Numbered from the stretch's first letter, positions 1-8,799 are shown. The stretch: 64,000 bases of DNA from Paracoccaceae bacterium (GCA_024742695.1 JANSXY010000007.1:1-64000); one strand, 5' to 3'. Notes: generated by a model from the letters alone, not told the origin. Numbers and translations: made by a program.

Positions 1-124
1 GATCCCCGTCGAACCGCGCCCGCAACCGGATCAGCAAATTGCTGAAGGCGGCCACATGGACCGGCCAGATCACGCCGAAGTTGTCCTCGACGATGCCGGT
101 GCGGGGCGGGGCTTTCGTGGGCAT
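1..124 (-). CDS. Partial protein of unknown function, 5' end only
   Basis: An ATG at 124 opens a minus-strand frame of 41 codons that runs off the left edge. The peptide begins MPTKAPPRTGIVEDNFGVIW and continues with a helix-like stretch rich in Leu, Ile and Arg. A weak GGAAAG lies upstream. The gene faces away from the barrel gene at 220, and the region between them holds overlapping palindromes, so a transcription regulator is plausible. Too little is present to name a family. Confidence 0.45.
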   Translation of the reverse strand, partial: MPTKAPPRTGIVEDNFGVIWPVHVAAFSNLLIRLRARFDGD

Positions 125-140
125 GGCGACGTCTTTCCGG

Positions 141-199
141 CTCAATCCACCCAATTTGGGTGACAAGGTGATTGAGAGTCAACGGCGTCGGTCTATCCT
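141..199. promoter_or_regulatory. Divergent promoter with nested palindromes
   Basis: A perfect inner palindrome, CACCCAATTTGGGTG, lies at 148-162. Outer arms CTCAATC (141-147) and GATTGAG (170-176) flank it. A plus-strand promoter can be read as TTGAGA (172-177), 16 bases, then TATCCT (194-199), about 20 bases before the GTG at 220. A minus-strand -35-like TTGACT lies at 182-177. The palindromes cover the promoter start, as expected for an operator; the regulator is not known. Confidence 0.5.
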
Positions 200-219
200 T
201 TGGTGGGGTGGGATGATCC

Positions 220-1752
220 GTGTGGAGGGGGAAGTTGCACAACGTAGGCGAGCACCGGTCCGGCGCGACCGGAGTGTCGGGCCAGGCCCCGCGGCATCGG
301 TTCGGCGCGAGCCCGGCCGGCAGGTTGGCCGGATCGTTCATTCCCGTGCTGCTGGTCGCGGCGGCATCCGGCCAGGCTGCGGCGCAGGATCGCGACCCGA
401 TGCTGTTGCACGACGCGAACGGCACCACGGTCCGCGGGCATTTGCAGTTCGGCCTGAACGCGGTCAGCGAACAGAACCTGTTCTGGAACTTCTCCGACAC
501 GATCGCGCCCGGGTCTGGTTTCGACCCCGATGCCGACTGGCTTGAGATCTACGTCAAGCCGGGGCTGAGCTTCGAGACGGCGCTGGACGGCGGATCGGTG
601 CTTTACGGCAAGCTTTCCGGCGTCGCCTCCTACACCTTCGGCACCGATGCCTACGATTTCGGCGACACCGGGCGGGCGACACTGGAAGAGGCCTATCTGG
701 GGCTCAGGACCGGGCTGGGCGAAGACCTTTCGCTGGATGTCTCCATCGGTCCACGCGAACTGAAACTGGGCACCGGCATGCTGATCTCGAACGGCGGGTC
801 CAGCGGGTTCGAGCGCGGCGCGCTCAAGTTCGGGCCGCGCAAGGCCTGGGAAATGGCCGCGATCGCGCGGCTGTCGGCCGGCGGGGTCACCGGCACCGCC
901 TTCTACATCGATCCGAACGAACGCCCGGCCAGCGACGGCGAAAACGAACTCGCCGGTCTCGATCTTCGCTGGGACGATCCGGCCGGCGGCTTTGCCGGGC
1001 TGACCTATGTGCATGTGCTCGAATCCGGATCGCCCTACATCCAGGCCGCCGCCGGCGGGGTGGGCCCGCCGACGGTGCTGCCCGGCGCGCGCGAGGGGAC
1101 GAACGCGATCAACCTCTATGCCAAGACCAACCCGTTCGACGGCGCGCTGGCCAACTGGGTGTTCTCGGCCGACTACGCCTACGAGTGGAACGACGAGATC
1201 GACCTCGACGCCTGGGGCGGGCGGGTCCGGGCCGGCTACACCTTCGCCGGCCTGCCATGGTCGCCGATGCTGACCTATACCTACCAGACCTTCTCGGGCG
1301 ACGATCCGGCCACGCCGGAACTGGAGCGTTTCGATCCGCTGTACTACGAAGGCTCGCCCAGCGCCTGGGCCACCGGGTCCAAGTCGTCGATGGTGTCGAT
1401 CAACTCCAACGTCCAGTCGCACGGGTTGGCCCTGCGCCTGCAGCCGACCAAGCAGGACACGCTGACGCTGCGCTATTCCCACATCCGCGCCAACGAGTTG
1501 CGCAGCCCGATCCAGTTCGGGCAGGCGACCCGCGTGGACACGACGGGCGGCACCGCGAACGTGGTCTCCGGCGTCACCGACGCGCATCTGGCCGATGACG
1601 TGTTCCTCGAATACAGCCGCATCATCAACCGCAACACCTTCCTGACCGCGGGCGTCAGCGTCTCCCTTCCGGGCGACGGGATCGAGACGACCGTGGCCGG
1701 GGATGTCCCGAACTGGACCGGAGGTTTCGTCAATGTCGTCTTCAACTTCTAG
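220..1752 (+). CDS. Outer-membrane beta-barrel protein, alginate-export/porin-like
   Basis: The product (510 residues from a GTG start) has a hydrophobic export signal at about residues 36-51 and a likely cleavage after AAAQ near residue 56. The mature part alternates polar and aromatic residues in beta-strand fashion and ends in VVFNF; a C-terminal Phe is typical of proteins inserted by the Bam machinery. The general look is that of alginate-export or carbohydrate-porin barrels, but I cannot fix a substrate. The start is uncertain: a TTG further in (about 325) would give a shorter signal. Its 3' end overlaps the next gene by 20 bases, so the two are probably translated together. Confidence 0.7.
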   Translation: MWRGKLHNVGEHRSGATGVSGQAPRHRFGASPAGRLAGSFIPVLLVAAASGQAAAQDRDPMLLHDANGTTVRGHLQFGLNAVSEQNLFWNFSDTIAPGSGFDPDADWLEIYVKPGLSFETALDGGSVLYGKLSGVASYTFGTDAYDFGDTGRATLEEAYLGLRTGLGEDLSLDVSIGPRELKLGTGMLISNGGSSGFERGALKFGPRKAWEMAAIARLSAGGVTGTAFYIDPNERPASDGENELAGLDLRWDDPAGGFAGLTYVHVLESGSPYIQAAAGGVGPPTVLPGAREGTNAINLYAKTNPFDGALANWVFSADYAYEWNDEIDLDAWGGRVRAGYTFAGLPWSPMLTYTYQTFSGDDPATPELERFDPLYYEGSPSAWATGSKSSMVSINSNVQSHGLALRLQPTKQDTLTLRYSHIRANELRSPIQFGQATRVDTTGGTANVVSGVTDAHLADDVFLEYSRIINRNTFLTAGVSVSLPGDGIETTVAGDVPNWTGGFVNVVFNF

Positions 1753-3070
1753 GCTCGCCGCGCTCGCCGCCGGCGTCGCCCTGTCGCTGGCCGCGGCCGG
1801 GGACGTCGCCGCGCAGTCGGCGCCGTTGTCGGCGCAGGAGTCCGATCCCCGTGTCATGGGCTGGATGCAGGGCTTCCCGCCGCCAGAGGACAAGATCATC
1901 ACCCAGCCGGATTCGGTCTATTTCAGCTTTCCGCGCCTGCGCTGGTCGGTTTGCCACCTGCGCGAGTTCCTGCCCACCGAGGAAATCAGCCGCGGCCTCG
2001 GCGCGCCGGTGCCGCTGGAGTACCTGCCGCCGGCCGAGTTCGCCGACATGCGCCAGGCGATCGACGCGCTGACCTTCACGCCGATCGGCGGCGACGCGCC
2101 GATGACCTGGGACGAGTCGCTTTACGCCAACTACACCGACGGGATGCTGATCCTGCATCGGGGCCGGGTGGTCTACGAGCGCTACTTCGGCTGCCTCGAG
2201 GACGACGGCAAGCATGCCATCATGTCGATGACGAAATCCGTCACCGGGCTTCTGGCCGAGATCATGGTGGCCGAGGGCGCGCTTGACGACGGTCTTCTTG
2301 TCCGTGACGTGATCCCCGAGATCGGCGACAGCGCCTTCGCCACCGCCACCGTGCGGCAGGTGATGGATATGACGACCGGGGTCCAGTATTCCGAGGACTA
2401 TTCGGACCCGAATGCCGATATCTGGCTCTACTCCGCCGCCGCCAGCCCGTTGCCGAAACCCGAGGGCTACGAAGGCCCGAACGGCTACTGGGAATACCTT
2501 CAGCAGGTCAGGCCCGACGGCAACCACGGCGACGCCTTCCATTACAAGACGATCAATTCCGACATGCTGGGCTGGATCATAAGCCGGGTGTCGGGCCAGT
2601 CGGTGACGGAACTTGCCTCGGAGCGGCTGTGGCGCAGGATGGGGGCCGAACAGGACGCCTACCAGACGGTCGACGGCAAGGGCGTGCCGTTCGCCGGCGG
2701 CGGCATCACCGCCGGGCTGCGCGATCTGGGCCGGCTGGGCCAGCTGATGCTGAACGGCGGCGTGATCAACGGCGAGCGGCTGTTCCCCGCCGCGGTGGTC
2801 GAGAAGATCCGCGCCGGCGGCGACCCGGCGAAGTTCGCGGGTTTCGCGACGATCCCGAACGGCAGCTACACCAGCCAGTGGTGGGTGTTCCACAACGACC
2901 ACGGCGCCTTTGCCGCCCGCGGGGTGCATGGCCAGACGATCTATGTCGATCCGACCGCCGAAATGGTTCTGGTTCGCGTTGCGTCTTACCCCCGCGCACA
3001 GAACGGGTTCATCGATCCGACCTCGCTGCCGGCCTACCAGGCGGTGGCCGAGTTCCTGATGGCGCGGTAG
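1733..3070 (+). CDS. Exported serine hydrolase, class C beta-lactamase/6-aminohexanoate-dimer hydrolase type
   Basis: I chose the ATG at 1733 because GGAGG stands 8 bases upstream and residues 1-28 form a signal peptide ending in VAAQ. The 445-residue protein has the SxxK nucleophile motif as SMTK (S165, K168), a second-motif Tyr at Y271 (YKTINSD) and a C-terminal HGQT stretch in place of KTG. These are the landmarks of the beta-lactamase/EstB/NylB fold, which cuts esters, amides or small peptides. The gene begins inside the barrel gene, suggesting a coupled pair: a porin bringing in a substrate and a periplasmic hydrolase acting on it. The substrate is unknown. Confidence 0.8.
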   Translation: MSSSTSRLAALAAGVALSLAAAGDVAAQSAPLSAQESDPRVMGWMQGFPPPEDKIITQPDSVYFSFPRLRWSVCHLREFLPTEEISRGLGAPVPLEYLPPAEFADMRQAIDALTFTPIGGDAPMTWDESLYANYTDGMLILHRGRVVYERYFGCLEDDGKHAIMSMTKSVTGLLAEIMVAEGALDDGLLVRDVIPEIGDSAFATATVRQVMDMTTGVQYSEDYSDPNADIWLYSAAASPLPKPEGYEGPNGYWEYLQQVRPDGNHGDAFHYKTINSDMLGWIISRVSGQSVTELASERLWRRMGAEQDAYQTVDGKGVPFAGGGITAGLRDLGRLGQLMLNGGVINGERLFPAAVVEKIRAGGDPAKFAGFATIPNGSYTSQWWVFHNDHGAFAARGVHGQTIYVDPTAEMVLVRVASYPRAQNGFIDPTSLPAYQAVAEFLMAR

Positions 3071-3179
3071 GCCCGCGGGGCCGGCACCCCGCGGCGGGCC
3101 GCGCCGCGGGGACTTCCGGCCTGACAAGCCCGCGCGTTTCCGCTATCGGCCACAAGAGCCCATGGTCACGGAGCGCCGC

Positions 3180-3656
3180 ATGCCGCTGCATCAGATCGCC
3201 AAGTTCCTCAACCTGTCGCTGGTCGTGGCCTTCCCGGTCGCGTGGTTCGCGCCGCTGATCGAGACCGGCCTGCTGCCGCAGTTCCGGATACCGTCGTGGC
3301 TGGGCGGCAGCACGCTGTTCGAGCCCGACACGATCACCGTGATCTCGGGCATCCAGAAGCTTTGGGAAACCGACGTGTTCCTGGCCATCGCGGTAACGTT
3401 CTTCGCCCTGGTCGCGCCGTTGCTGAAATGCCTTGGCATGGCGCTGATCCAGTTCGGGCTTCTGGCACGGGCGACCCAGCCCGCCATCGCGATCCTCGGC
3501 AAGCTCGCGATGGCCGACATCTTCATCCTCGCCCTCTACATCGTCATCGCCAAGGGCATCGGAGTGGGGCAGATCGACGTCGCCTGGGGGCTGTATCTGT
3601 TCACCGCGGCGGTGATCGCCTCGCTGGCGGTGTCGCTGATCGACAAGCGGGGCTGA
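3180..3656 (+). CDS. PqiA-domain inner-membrane protein
   Basis: The 158-residue protein has four membrane segments, near residues 8-25, 66-90, 108-125 and 133-150. Its pattern (KLWETDVFLAIAVTFFALVA, then PLLKCLGMAL) is that of single-domain paraquat-inducible protein A. Family members such as PqiA and LetA work with MCE proteins in lipid traffic between the membranes. No MCE gene is adjacent, and the Cys-rich zinc-binding N terminus of larger PqiA proteins is absent. The ATG at 3180 has GGAG 6 bases upstream; an in-frame ATG at 3162 is less likely. Confidence 0.75.
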   Translation: MPLHQIAKFLNLSLVVAFPVAWFAPLIETGLLPQFRIPSWLGGSTLFEPDTITVISGIQKLWETDVFLAIAVTFFALVAPLLKCLGMALIQFGLLARATQPAIAILGKLAMADIFILALYIVIAKGIGVGQIDVAWGLYLFTAAVIASLAVSLIDKRG

Positions 3657-3729
3657 AACGGAGGGCCGGGGCATCCGGCCCGGCACGCGCGGCGCTTGCC
3701 ATGACCGGAGCGCGCGCCATTTCTGCCTC

Positions 3730-4173
3730 ATGGACAGCATGATCCCGCGCCTTGCCCTGCCGTTGCTCTGTGTCGCCGGTCCCGCCTGGGCCTGGCAGGC
3801 CGGGGTCGAGGGCGCGATCTGCACGCTGGATCATTCCAGCGCCGAGGCGGAGGTTCGGCTGACCCACGATCCCGCCGGGCCGATCTATAGCATCGCGATC
3901 CGGCGCGCCGCGCCGTGGCCCGATGCGCCGGTCTTCGCGATCCGGTTCGTCGGACCGCGCGGCCTGACGATCTCGACGATGGAACATGTGCTGTCCGACG
4001 GCGGGCGGACGCTGACGGTCACCGACAGCGGTTTCGGCAACGTCCTGAACGGGCTGGAATTCAACACCTCCGCGCTGGCAATCGCCGGCGACACGGTGGT
4101 CGCCCTCGATCTGACCGGCGCGGCGCCCGAGGTCGCGGCGTTCCGCGACTGTTTCCCGGCGCCCGCCGTCTGA
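3730..4173 (+). CDS. Small exported protein of unknown function
   Basis: The 147-residue product starts with a signal peptide (hydrophobic residues 7-17, cleavage after AWA near 21). The mature part has two Cys residues (near 32 and 140) that could form a disulfide. I recognise no enzymatic motif. The gene stands alone between the PqiA-like gene and the convergent MBL hydrolase, and no clear ribosome-binding site precedes it. A second in-frame ATG at 3739 would give a tighter signal peptide. A periplasmic location is inferred; the function is unknown. Confidence 0.6.
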   Translation: MDSMIPRLALPLLCVAGPAWAWQAGVEGAICTLDHSSAEAEVRLTHDPAGPIYSIAIRRAAPWPDAPVFAIRFVGPRGLTISTMEHVLSDGGRTLTVTDSGFGNVLNGLEFNTSALAIAGDTVVALDLTGAAPEVAAFRDCFPAPAV

Positions 4174-4203
4174 CAGGGCCGTCTGAACGGGCCGTCTCGC
4201 CGG

Positions 4204-4935
4204 TCAGGCCCTGTCCCGCGCGTCAAGCCAGGCGCGGATGATCTCGCGGTGCCGGGCCGCGCCGTAGCTGGGAAAATGCCCGCCGTGCACGACCCGGACG
4301 GGCAGATCGGCCAGACGGACCATCGACCGGAAATAGTCGTCCGCGTTGGCGTGATAGGTGTCCTCGATCAGCGGGCCGTCGTAGACGATGTCCCCCGAGA
4401 ACAGGATGCCCGTCGCCGCCTCCCACAGCGCGATCCCGCCCGGCGAATGGCCCGGCGTATGGATGACCTCGAAATGCCGGTCGCCAAGATCGACGACGTC
4501 GCCGTCGTCCAGCAGGCGGGTCGCGGGCGCCGCCGCCACGCCGTAGGTGGCCGAGGCGTAGGGCAGGGGCGGCAGGCGGTCGAAGATCTCGTCGGTCACG
4601 TAGGGGTCGGCCAGCGTCGCCGCGCGCGTCGGATCGGCGAGAATGCCGGCCTCGGCCCGGTGCACCGCGCGATCCTCGAATTCGTGGTGGCAGCCGATAT
4701 GGTCGAAATGGGTATGGCTGGCCACGGCGGTCAGCGGCCGTTCGGTGACAAGCGGCACCCATTCGCGCAGCGACACCACGCCCATGCCGCTGTCGACCAG
4801 CATGTCGCGGTCGCGCCCGCGGACATGCCAGATGTTGCAGCGATAGAATTCCTGGATGAACGGTTCGTCGATGAAGGTCACGCCATCGTCCAGCCGGCGG
4901 GTGCGGTACCAGTCTTCGGGGCGCGCGCGCTCCAT
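4204..4935 (-). CDS. MBL-fold metallo-hydrolase
   Basis: The 243-residue protein has the metallo-beta-lactamase metal motif HTHFDH at about residues 74-79, then HTPGHS, FSGD and a late VVHGGH, which supply the other metal ligands. The ATG at 4935 follows GGAGGAG and lies 2 bases after the ABC ATPase stop, so this is the last gene of the transporter operon. The fold covers lactonases, thioesterases, glyoxalase II and others; nothing here fixes the substrate. Position suggests it acts on the imported compound or its product. A longer upstream frame exists but is antisense-like and Arg-rich, so I rejected it. Confidence 0.8.
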   Translation of the reverse strand: MERARPEDWYRTRRLDDGVTFIDEPFIQEFYRCNIWHVRGRDRDMLVDSGMGVVSLREWVPLVTERPLTAVASHTHFDHIGCHHEFEDRAVHRAEAGILADPTRAATLADPYVTDEIFDRLPPLPYASATYGVAAAPATRLLDDGDVVDLGDRHFEVIHTPGHSPGGIALWEAATGILFSGDIVYDGPLIEDTYHANADDYFRSMVRLADLPVRVVHGGHFPSYGAARHREIIRAWLDARDRA

Positions 4936-4937
4936 CG

Positions 4938-5978
4938 TCACTCCTCCAGGCGGTAGACGCGGAAGGCATGCGGCTCCGCGCCGAGATCGAGTTCCTGCCC
5001 CGCCGCGGGGGCGGCGCCCGGTGGCAGATGCGCCACCAGCACCAGTTCGGGCGCCGCGACGGGGACGAGGTGCGCGCGCCAATGGGTTCCGAAGAAGGCG
5101 GCATCCCGCACCCGCGCCCGGCCCAGCGCGACGCCGCCCGCTGCGAGGCCGATCGCCTCGGGGCGCAGGCAGACCATCGCACGGCCCCGCCCCAAGCCGT
5201 CAACCGGCAGCAGCCCCAGCGGGGTCTCGACGCCGGCGTCGGTCAGCGTGGCCGGAACATGGTTCATCTCGCCCATAAAGTCGGCGGTGAACAGCGTCGC
5301 CGGTTCGCGGTAGATGCGCACCGGCGCGCCCTCGTCCTCGATCCGGCCGGCATTCATCACCACGATCCGGTCGGCGATCGCCATCGCCTCTTCCTGGTCG
5401 TGCGTGACGTGGATGAAGGTCGTGCCGACCTGACGCTGGATCGCTTTCAGTTCGTCCTGCATCGCGCGGCGCAGCTTCAGGTCGAGCGCGCCCAGCGGTT
5501 CGTCGAGCAGCAGCACGTCCGGTTCCACCGCCAGCGCCCGGGCCAGCGCCACGCGCTGGCGCTGGCCGCCGGACAGTTCGTGCGGCCGCTTGCCCGCCGC
5601 ATCGGCCAGGCCGACCATGCCCAGAAGCGCTTCGGCCCGGGCATGGCGCACCCGGCGCGCGACCCCGGCCATCCGCAGCCCGAAGGCCACGTTGTCGCGC
5701 AGCGTCATGTGCGGAAACAGCGCGTAGTCCTGGAACATCGTCGTCGTGGGCCGCTTGGCCGGCGGCACATGCGTCATGTCCCGCCCGCCGATCAGGACCG
5801 CGCCCTCGGTCGGGTCCAGGAAACCGCCAAGGATCGACAGCAGCGTGGTCTTGCCGCAGCCGGAGGGGCCCAGCAGCGTCACGTATTCCCCCGCCTCGAT
5901 CCGCAGGTCGATGTCCTTGAGCGCGTGGAACGGGCCGAACCGGTGATTGAGCCCGGACAGGGTGACGGACGCGGTCAT
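4938..5978 (-). CDS. ABC importer ATPase, polyamine type (PotA-like)
   Basis: The 346-residue ATPase has Walker A GPSGCGKT (37-44), signature LSGGQ (135-139), Walker B VLLLDEP (about 155-161) and an H-loop HVTHD. After about residue 240 comes a TOBE-like domain, as in PotA and FbpC. It powers uptake through the two permeases encoded just upstream. Its ATG at 5978 overlaps the preceding permease stop by 4 bases (ATGA), so translation is coupled. The substrate is probably a polyamine or guanidino compound, given the divergent ureohydrolase gene, but that is inference. Confidence 0.9.
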   Translation of the reverse strand: MTASVTLSGLNHRFGPFHALKDIDLRIEAGEYVTLLGPSGCGKTTLLSILGGFLDPTEGAVLIGGRDMTHVPPAKRPTTTMFQDYALFPHMTLRDNVAFGLRMAGVARRVRHARAEALLGMVGLADAAGKRPHELSGGQRQRVALARALAVEPDVLLLDEPLGALDLKLRRAMQDELKAIQRQVGTTFIHVTHDQEEAMAIADRIVVMNAGRIEDEGAPVRIYREPATLFTADFMGEMNHVPATLTDAGVETPLGLLPVDGLGRGRAMVCLRPEAIGLAAGGVALGRARVRDAAFFGTHWRAHLVPVAAPELVLVAHLPPGAAPAAGQELDLGAEPHAFRVYRLEE

Positions 5979-6748
5979 GGGCGGCGTTTCCGGAAGACGA
6001 GGGTTTCGAGGATCACGACCGCCGTCACCGAGACCAGGAACACCAGGCTGCCGATCGCGTTCAGCCGCGGCGACAGGCCCGACCGCAGCATCGACCAGAT
6101 TTCGACCGGCAGCGTGACGTCGAAGCGGGTCAGCAGGAAGGCGATGATGAACTCGTCCCACGACAGCGTGACGGACAGGAAGAACGCCGCCGCGATCGCC
6201 GGCATCAGCATCGGGACGGTGACGAGCAGCACGACGCGCGCCTCGTCCGCGCCGAGGTCGCGGGCCGCACGCTCGGCGTTTACCTGCTGCGCGCCCATCG
6301 AGGCGTAGAGGATCGCGAAGGCGAGCGGCAGGTTGATCACGACATGCCCGATCGCCGCGGTCCACAGCGACAGGCCCAGGCCGGCGCGGGTCAGCACGAT
6401 CAGAAGGCCCAAGCCCACGATCAGGTAGCTGACCGTGAGCGGCGCGATCAGCAAGCCGCGCAGCAGGGCCGAGCCCGGCAGGACATGGCGCGCCAGCCCG
6501 TAGGCCGCGCCGAACCCCAGCGAAACGGCCACCGCGGAAGAGCCGAGCGCGACCAGAAGCGAGTTCGCCAGCGCGCCGGTCAGGTCGTCGTCGGCCAGCA
6601 CGTCGGCATACCACCGTGTTGACGGGCCGTTGAACGGCGGCACCGGCAGATTGCCCGCCTGGAAGGAAAACAGCACCAGCGCGCCGACCGGCAGATAGAT
6701 GAAGGCGAAGGCCGCCGCCAGGTAGAGCCAGGGCAGAAGGCGGATCAT
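5975..6748 (-). CDS. ABC importer permease, PotC-like
   Basis: The 257-residue protein has six predicted membrane segments and the EAA-type loop near residues 159-178 (ERAARDLGADEARV, then VTVPML), which docks on the ATPase. N-terminal Pro/Trp-rich features and length match PotC/YdcV permeases. It overlaps the genes on both sides by 4 bases (ATGA), placing it firmly in the operon of binding protein, permease, permease, ATPase and hydrolase. Confidence 0.9.
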   Translation of the reverse strand: MIRLLPWLYLAAAFAFIYLPVGALVLFSFQAGNLPVPPFNGPSTRWYADVLADDDLTGALANSLLVALGSSAVAVSLGFGAAYGLARHVLPGSALLRGLLIAPLTVSYLIVGLGLLIVLTRAGLGLSLWTAAIGHVVINLPLAFAILYASMGAQQVNAERAARDLGADEARVVLLVTVPMLMPAIAAAFFLSVTLSWDEFIIAFLLTRFDVTLPVEIWSMLRSGLSPRLNAIGSLVFLVSVTAVVILETLVFRKRRP

Positions 6749-7596
6749 AGCCGGTCGAGCCTGAGCCAGCGGGCGGAGGCGAGATAGGCCAGCGTCACGA
6801 TCCCCATCAGCACGATCGCCAGCGCCGAGGCGAGCGGGAAGTCCGCCCGCCGCCCCAGCTGCACCATGATGACCTGCGGCACCGTCAGCTCGGTGTTGCC
6901 GCCGAGGATCTGCGGCGTCACGTAATCGCCGATGCACAGCACGAAGGTCAGGAACGCCCCGGTGACGATACCTGGCAGGGCGAGCGGCAGGGTGACGTGG
7001 CAGAAGGTCTGGAAGGCGCTGGCGCCAAGATCCGTCGCGGCCCGGCGATAGTTCGGCGACAGCTGGATCAGGTTCGCGTAGATCGTCAGGGTCAGCAGCA
7101 TCACGAAGAAATGGACGAAGCCGGTGACGGTGGCGAACCGCGTATTGGCCAGCGTCACCGGCTCCGAGAGGAGGCCGAGGCCGAGCAGCGCCTGGTTCAC
7201 CACGCCCTCGCGCGCCAAAACCAGAAGCCAAGCGTAGGACCGCACCACATAGGATGTCCAGAACGGCAGGATCGCCAGCAACAGCGCCAGCCGCTGCCAG
7301 CGCGGCGGCACCCGGAACGCGATGATCGAGGCGAGCGGATAGGCCAGCAGCACCGAAACCACGGTCACGGTCAGCGTGATCTCGAGCGACACGAGGATCG
7401 CGCGCCACAGATAGGCCTTTTCGGTCAGCTCGGCGTAGTTCGCAAGCGACACGCCCCAGACCAGGGTCCGGCCCTCGAGCGTGGCAAGGCTCATCGCGCC
7501 CATCACCAGGAAGGGCACGACGAAGAAGGCGAGCGTCCAGATCAGGGCCGGGGCGACGAAGCCCCAGCCCCGCATGCGCTCGGCCCGCGCGGTCAC
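6745..7596 (-). CDS. ABC importer permease, PotB-like
   Basis: The 283-residue protein has six membrane segments and the coupling loop RRAATDLGASAFQTF followed by VTLPLALPGI. It pairs with the PotC-like permease to form the channel. The start is most likely the GTG at 7596, whose last bases overlap the TGA of the binding-protein gene (GTGA). The ATG at 7575 is the alternative and would remove 7 residues. The next gene begins inside its stop codon. Confidence 0.88.
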   Translation of the reverse strand: MTARAERMRGWGFVAPALIWTLAFFVVPFLVMGAMSLATLEGRTLVWGVSLANYAELTEKAYLWRAILVSLEITLTVTVVSVLLAYPLASIIAFRVPPRWQRLALLLAILPFWTSYVVRSYAWLLVLAREGVVNQALLGLGLLSEPVTLANTRFATVTGFVHFFVMLLTLTIYANLIQLSPNYRRAATDLGASAFQTFCHVTLPLALPGIVTGAFLTFVLCIGDYVTPQILGGNTELTVPQVIMVQLGRRADFPLASALAIVLMGIVTLAYLASARWLRLDRL

Positions 7597-8645
7597 TGCT
7601 GCAGCGTTTCCAGCCAGAGATCCTGCATCTCGATGTCGAGATCGGCATCGGGCGCGGGATAAAGCTGGCTGCGGGCCAGGTAGTCGGGCTGGCTGTCCCA
7701 GCGCAGGATCGCCTTCTGGTCCTCGCTCAGGAAGTCGCCGGCCTTGGCGTTGGCCGGCATGCCCCAGAAGCACGACGAGGTGGCCAGCCGCGCCTGGCCT
7801 TCGGGGCTGACGATGTATTTCACGAATTCGAGCGCCAGATCGGGGTTCTCGCTGCCGGCCACGACGCCGATCGACTGCGCCCAGCGCACCGCGCCCTGCT
7901 CCGGGATCGTCCAGGTTAGATCGGGCTGTTCGCCCGCCAGCACCGCCGTCAGCCATTCGCCGCCGCCGACGACGATATCCACCTCGCCGGTGGCAAGGGC
8001 CGTCTGCGCCGCGACGACGCCCGCGACCGAGGCCGCGCGCGCGCGCATCGTCGAAAGCACACCGCCGATCGTTTCCAGATCGTCGGGTCCGATGTCGGCG
8101 GTCGCGATGCCTTCGGCCATCGCGGCCAGCCCCATCACCGGCAGGTAGTAGTCGTAGATCGAGATCCGGCCGTCGTATTTCTCGGACCAGACGGTGGCGA
8201 GGTTCTCCATGTCGGCCGGATCGACCTTGGCGGCATTGTAGGAGATCGTGTTGTAGCCGAATTTCTCGGTCACCGCGTAGGTCACGCCGTCGACGCTGTT
8301 GTTCTCGGCCATCACGACCTCGGGAAAGAAGTCGCCGGTGGGCAGGTCGGCCGGATCGAGCGGCGCGAGGATGCCGGCCTCGACGGCGCGGAACACGTCG
8401 ATCCCGTCGATCACCAGGACGTCCCAGTCGCCGGGCCGCGACTGTTCCAGAAGCGCCAGCGCGGCGCCGGTGCCCTCGTATTCCCTCAGGTTCACCTTGA
8501 CCCCGTGCGCGGCCTCGAAGGGTTCGATCAGCGCCGGGTCGGTATGGTCGCACCAGACCAGCGCATTGAGTTCCTGGGCGTGCGCGGCGCCGGTCAGCGC
8601 GGTCGCGGCCGCGCTGGACAGAAGAAGGGCTGGCAGACGTGTCAT
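7593..8645 (-). CDS. Periplasmic substrate-binding protein, PotD/spermidine-putrescine type
   Basis: The 350-residue protein starts with a signal peptide (MTRLPALLLSSAAATALTGA, cleavage after AHA at about 23) and then LNALVWCDHTDPALIEPFEA, the usual opening of PotD-like binding proteins. The ATG at 8645 is preceded by GGGAG. It delivers the ligand to the two permeases encoded downstream. Ligand identity is unproven; the divergent TetR/ureohydrolase pair suggests a guanidino- or polyamine-like compound. It is the first gene of the operon, facing the operator at 8731-8760. Confidence 0.88.
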   Translation of the reverse strand: MTRLPALLLSSAAATALTGAAHAQELNALVWCDHTDPALIEPFEAAHGVKVNLREYEGTGAALALLEQSRPGDWDVLVIDGIDVFRAVEAGILAPLDPADLPTGDFFPEVVMAENNSVDGVTYAVTEKFGYNTISYNAAKVDPADMENLATVWSEKYDGRISIYDYYLPVMGLAAMAEGIATADIGPDDLETIGGVLSTMRARAASVAGVVAAQTALATGEVDIVVGGGEWLTAVLAGEQPDLTWTIPEQGAVRWAQSIGVVAGSENPDLALEFVKYIVSPEGQARLATSSCFWGMPANAKAGDFLSEDQKAILRWDSQPDYLARSQLYPAPDADLDIEMQDLWLETLQQ

Positions 8646-8730
8646 GTGTTCGCTCCCTGTGTGGTCGGCCCGGTTCGCGGGCCGGTCGTCCTGGGTCACG
8701 CCCGCGCGGGGCGCGGCCGGTTCAGAAAAA

Positions 8731-8760
8731 AGTTGAATTCACTCATGTTTGAAGTCAACT
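8731..8760. promoter_or_regulatory. Operator-like inverted repeat between transporter and TetR genes
   Basis: Arms AGTTGAATTC (8731-8740) and GAAGTCAACT (8751-8760) are complementary at 9 of 10 positions around a 10-base spacer. The minus-strand sequence TTGACT (8758-8753), a good -35 for the transporter operon, lies inside the right arm. Size and placement suit a TetR-family dimer that could control both divergent units. This is AT-rich against its surroundings. Confidence 0.6.
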
Positions 8761-8799
8761 CTATTTTCCAGCTGTTCCTCAACCGTCCCGACCCGTTCC

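Noticed and set aside
193-1902. A 569-codon minus-strand frame
   Set aside because: Antisense to the barrel gene; Arg/Gly/His-rich with no motif, a usual product of high-G+C third-position bias.
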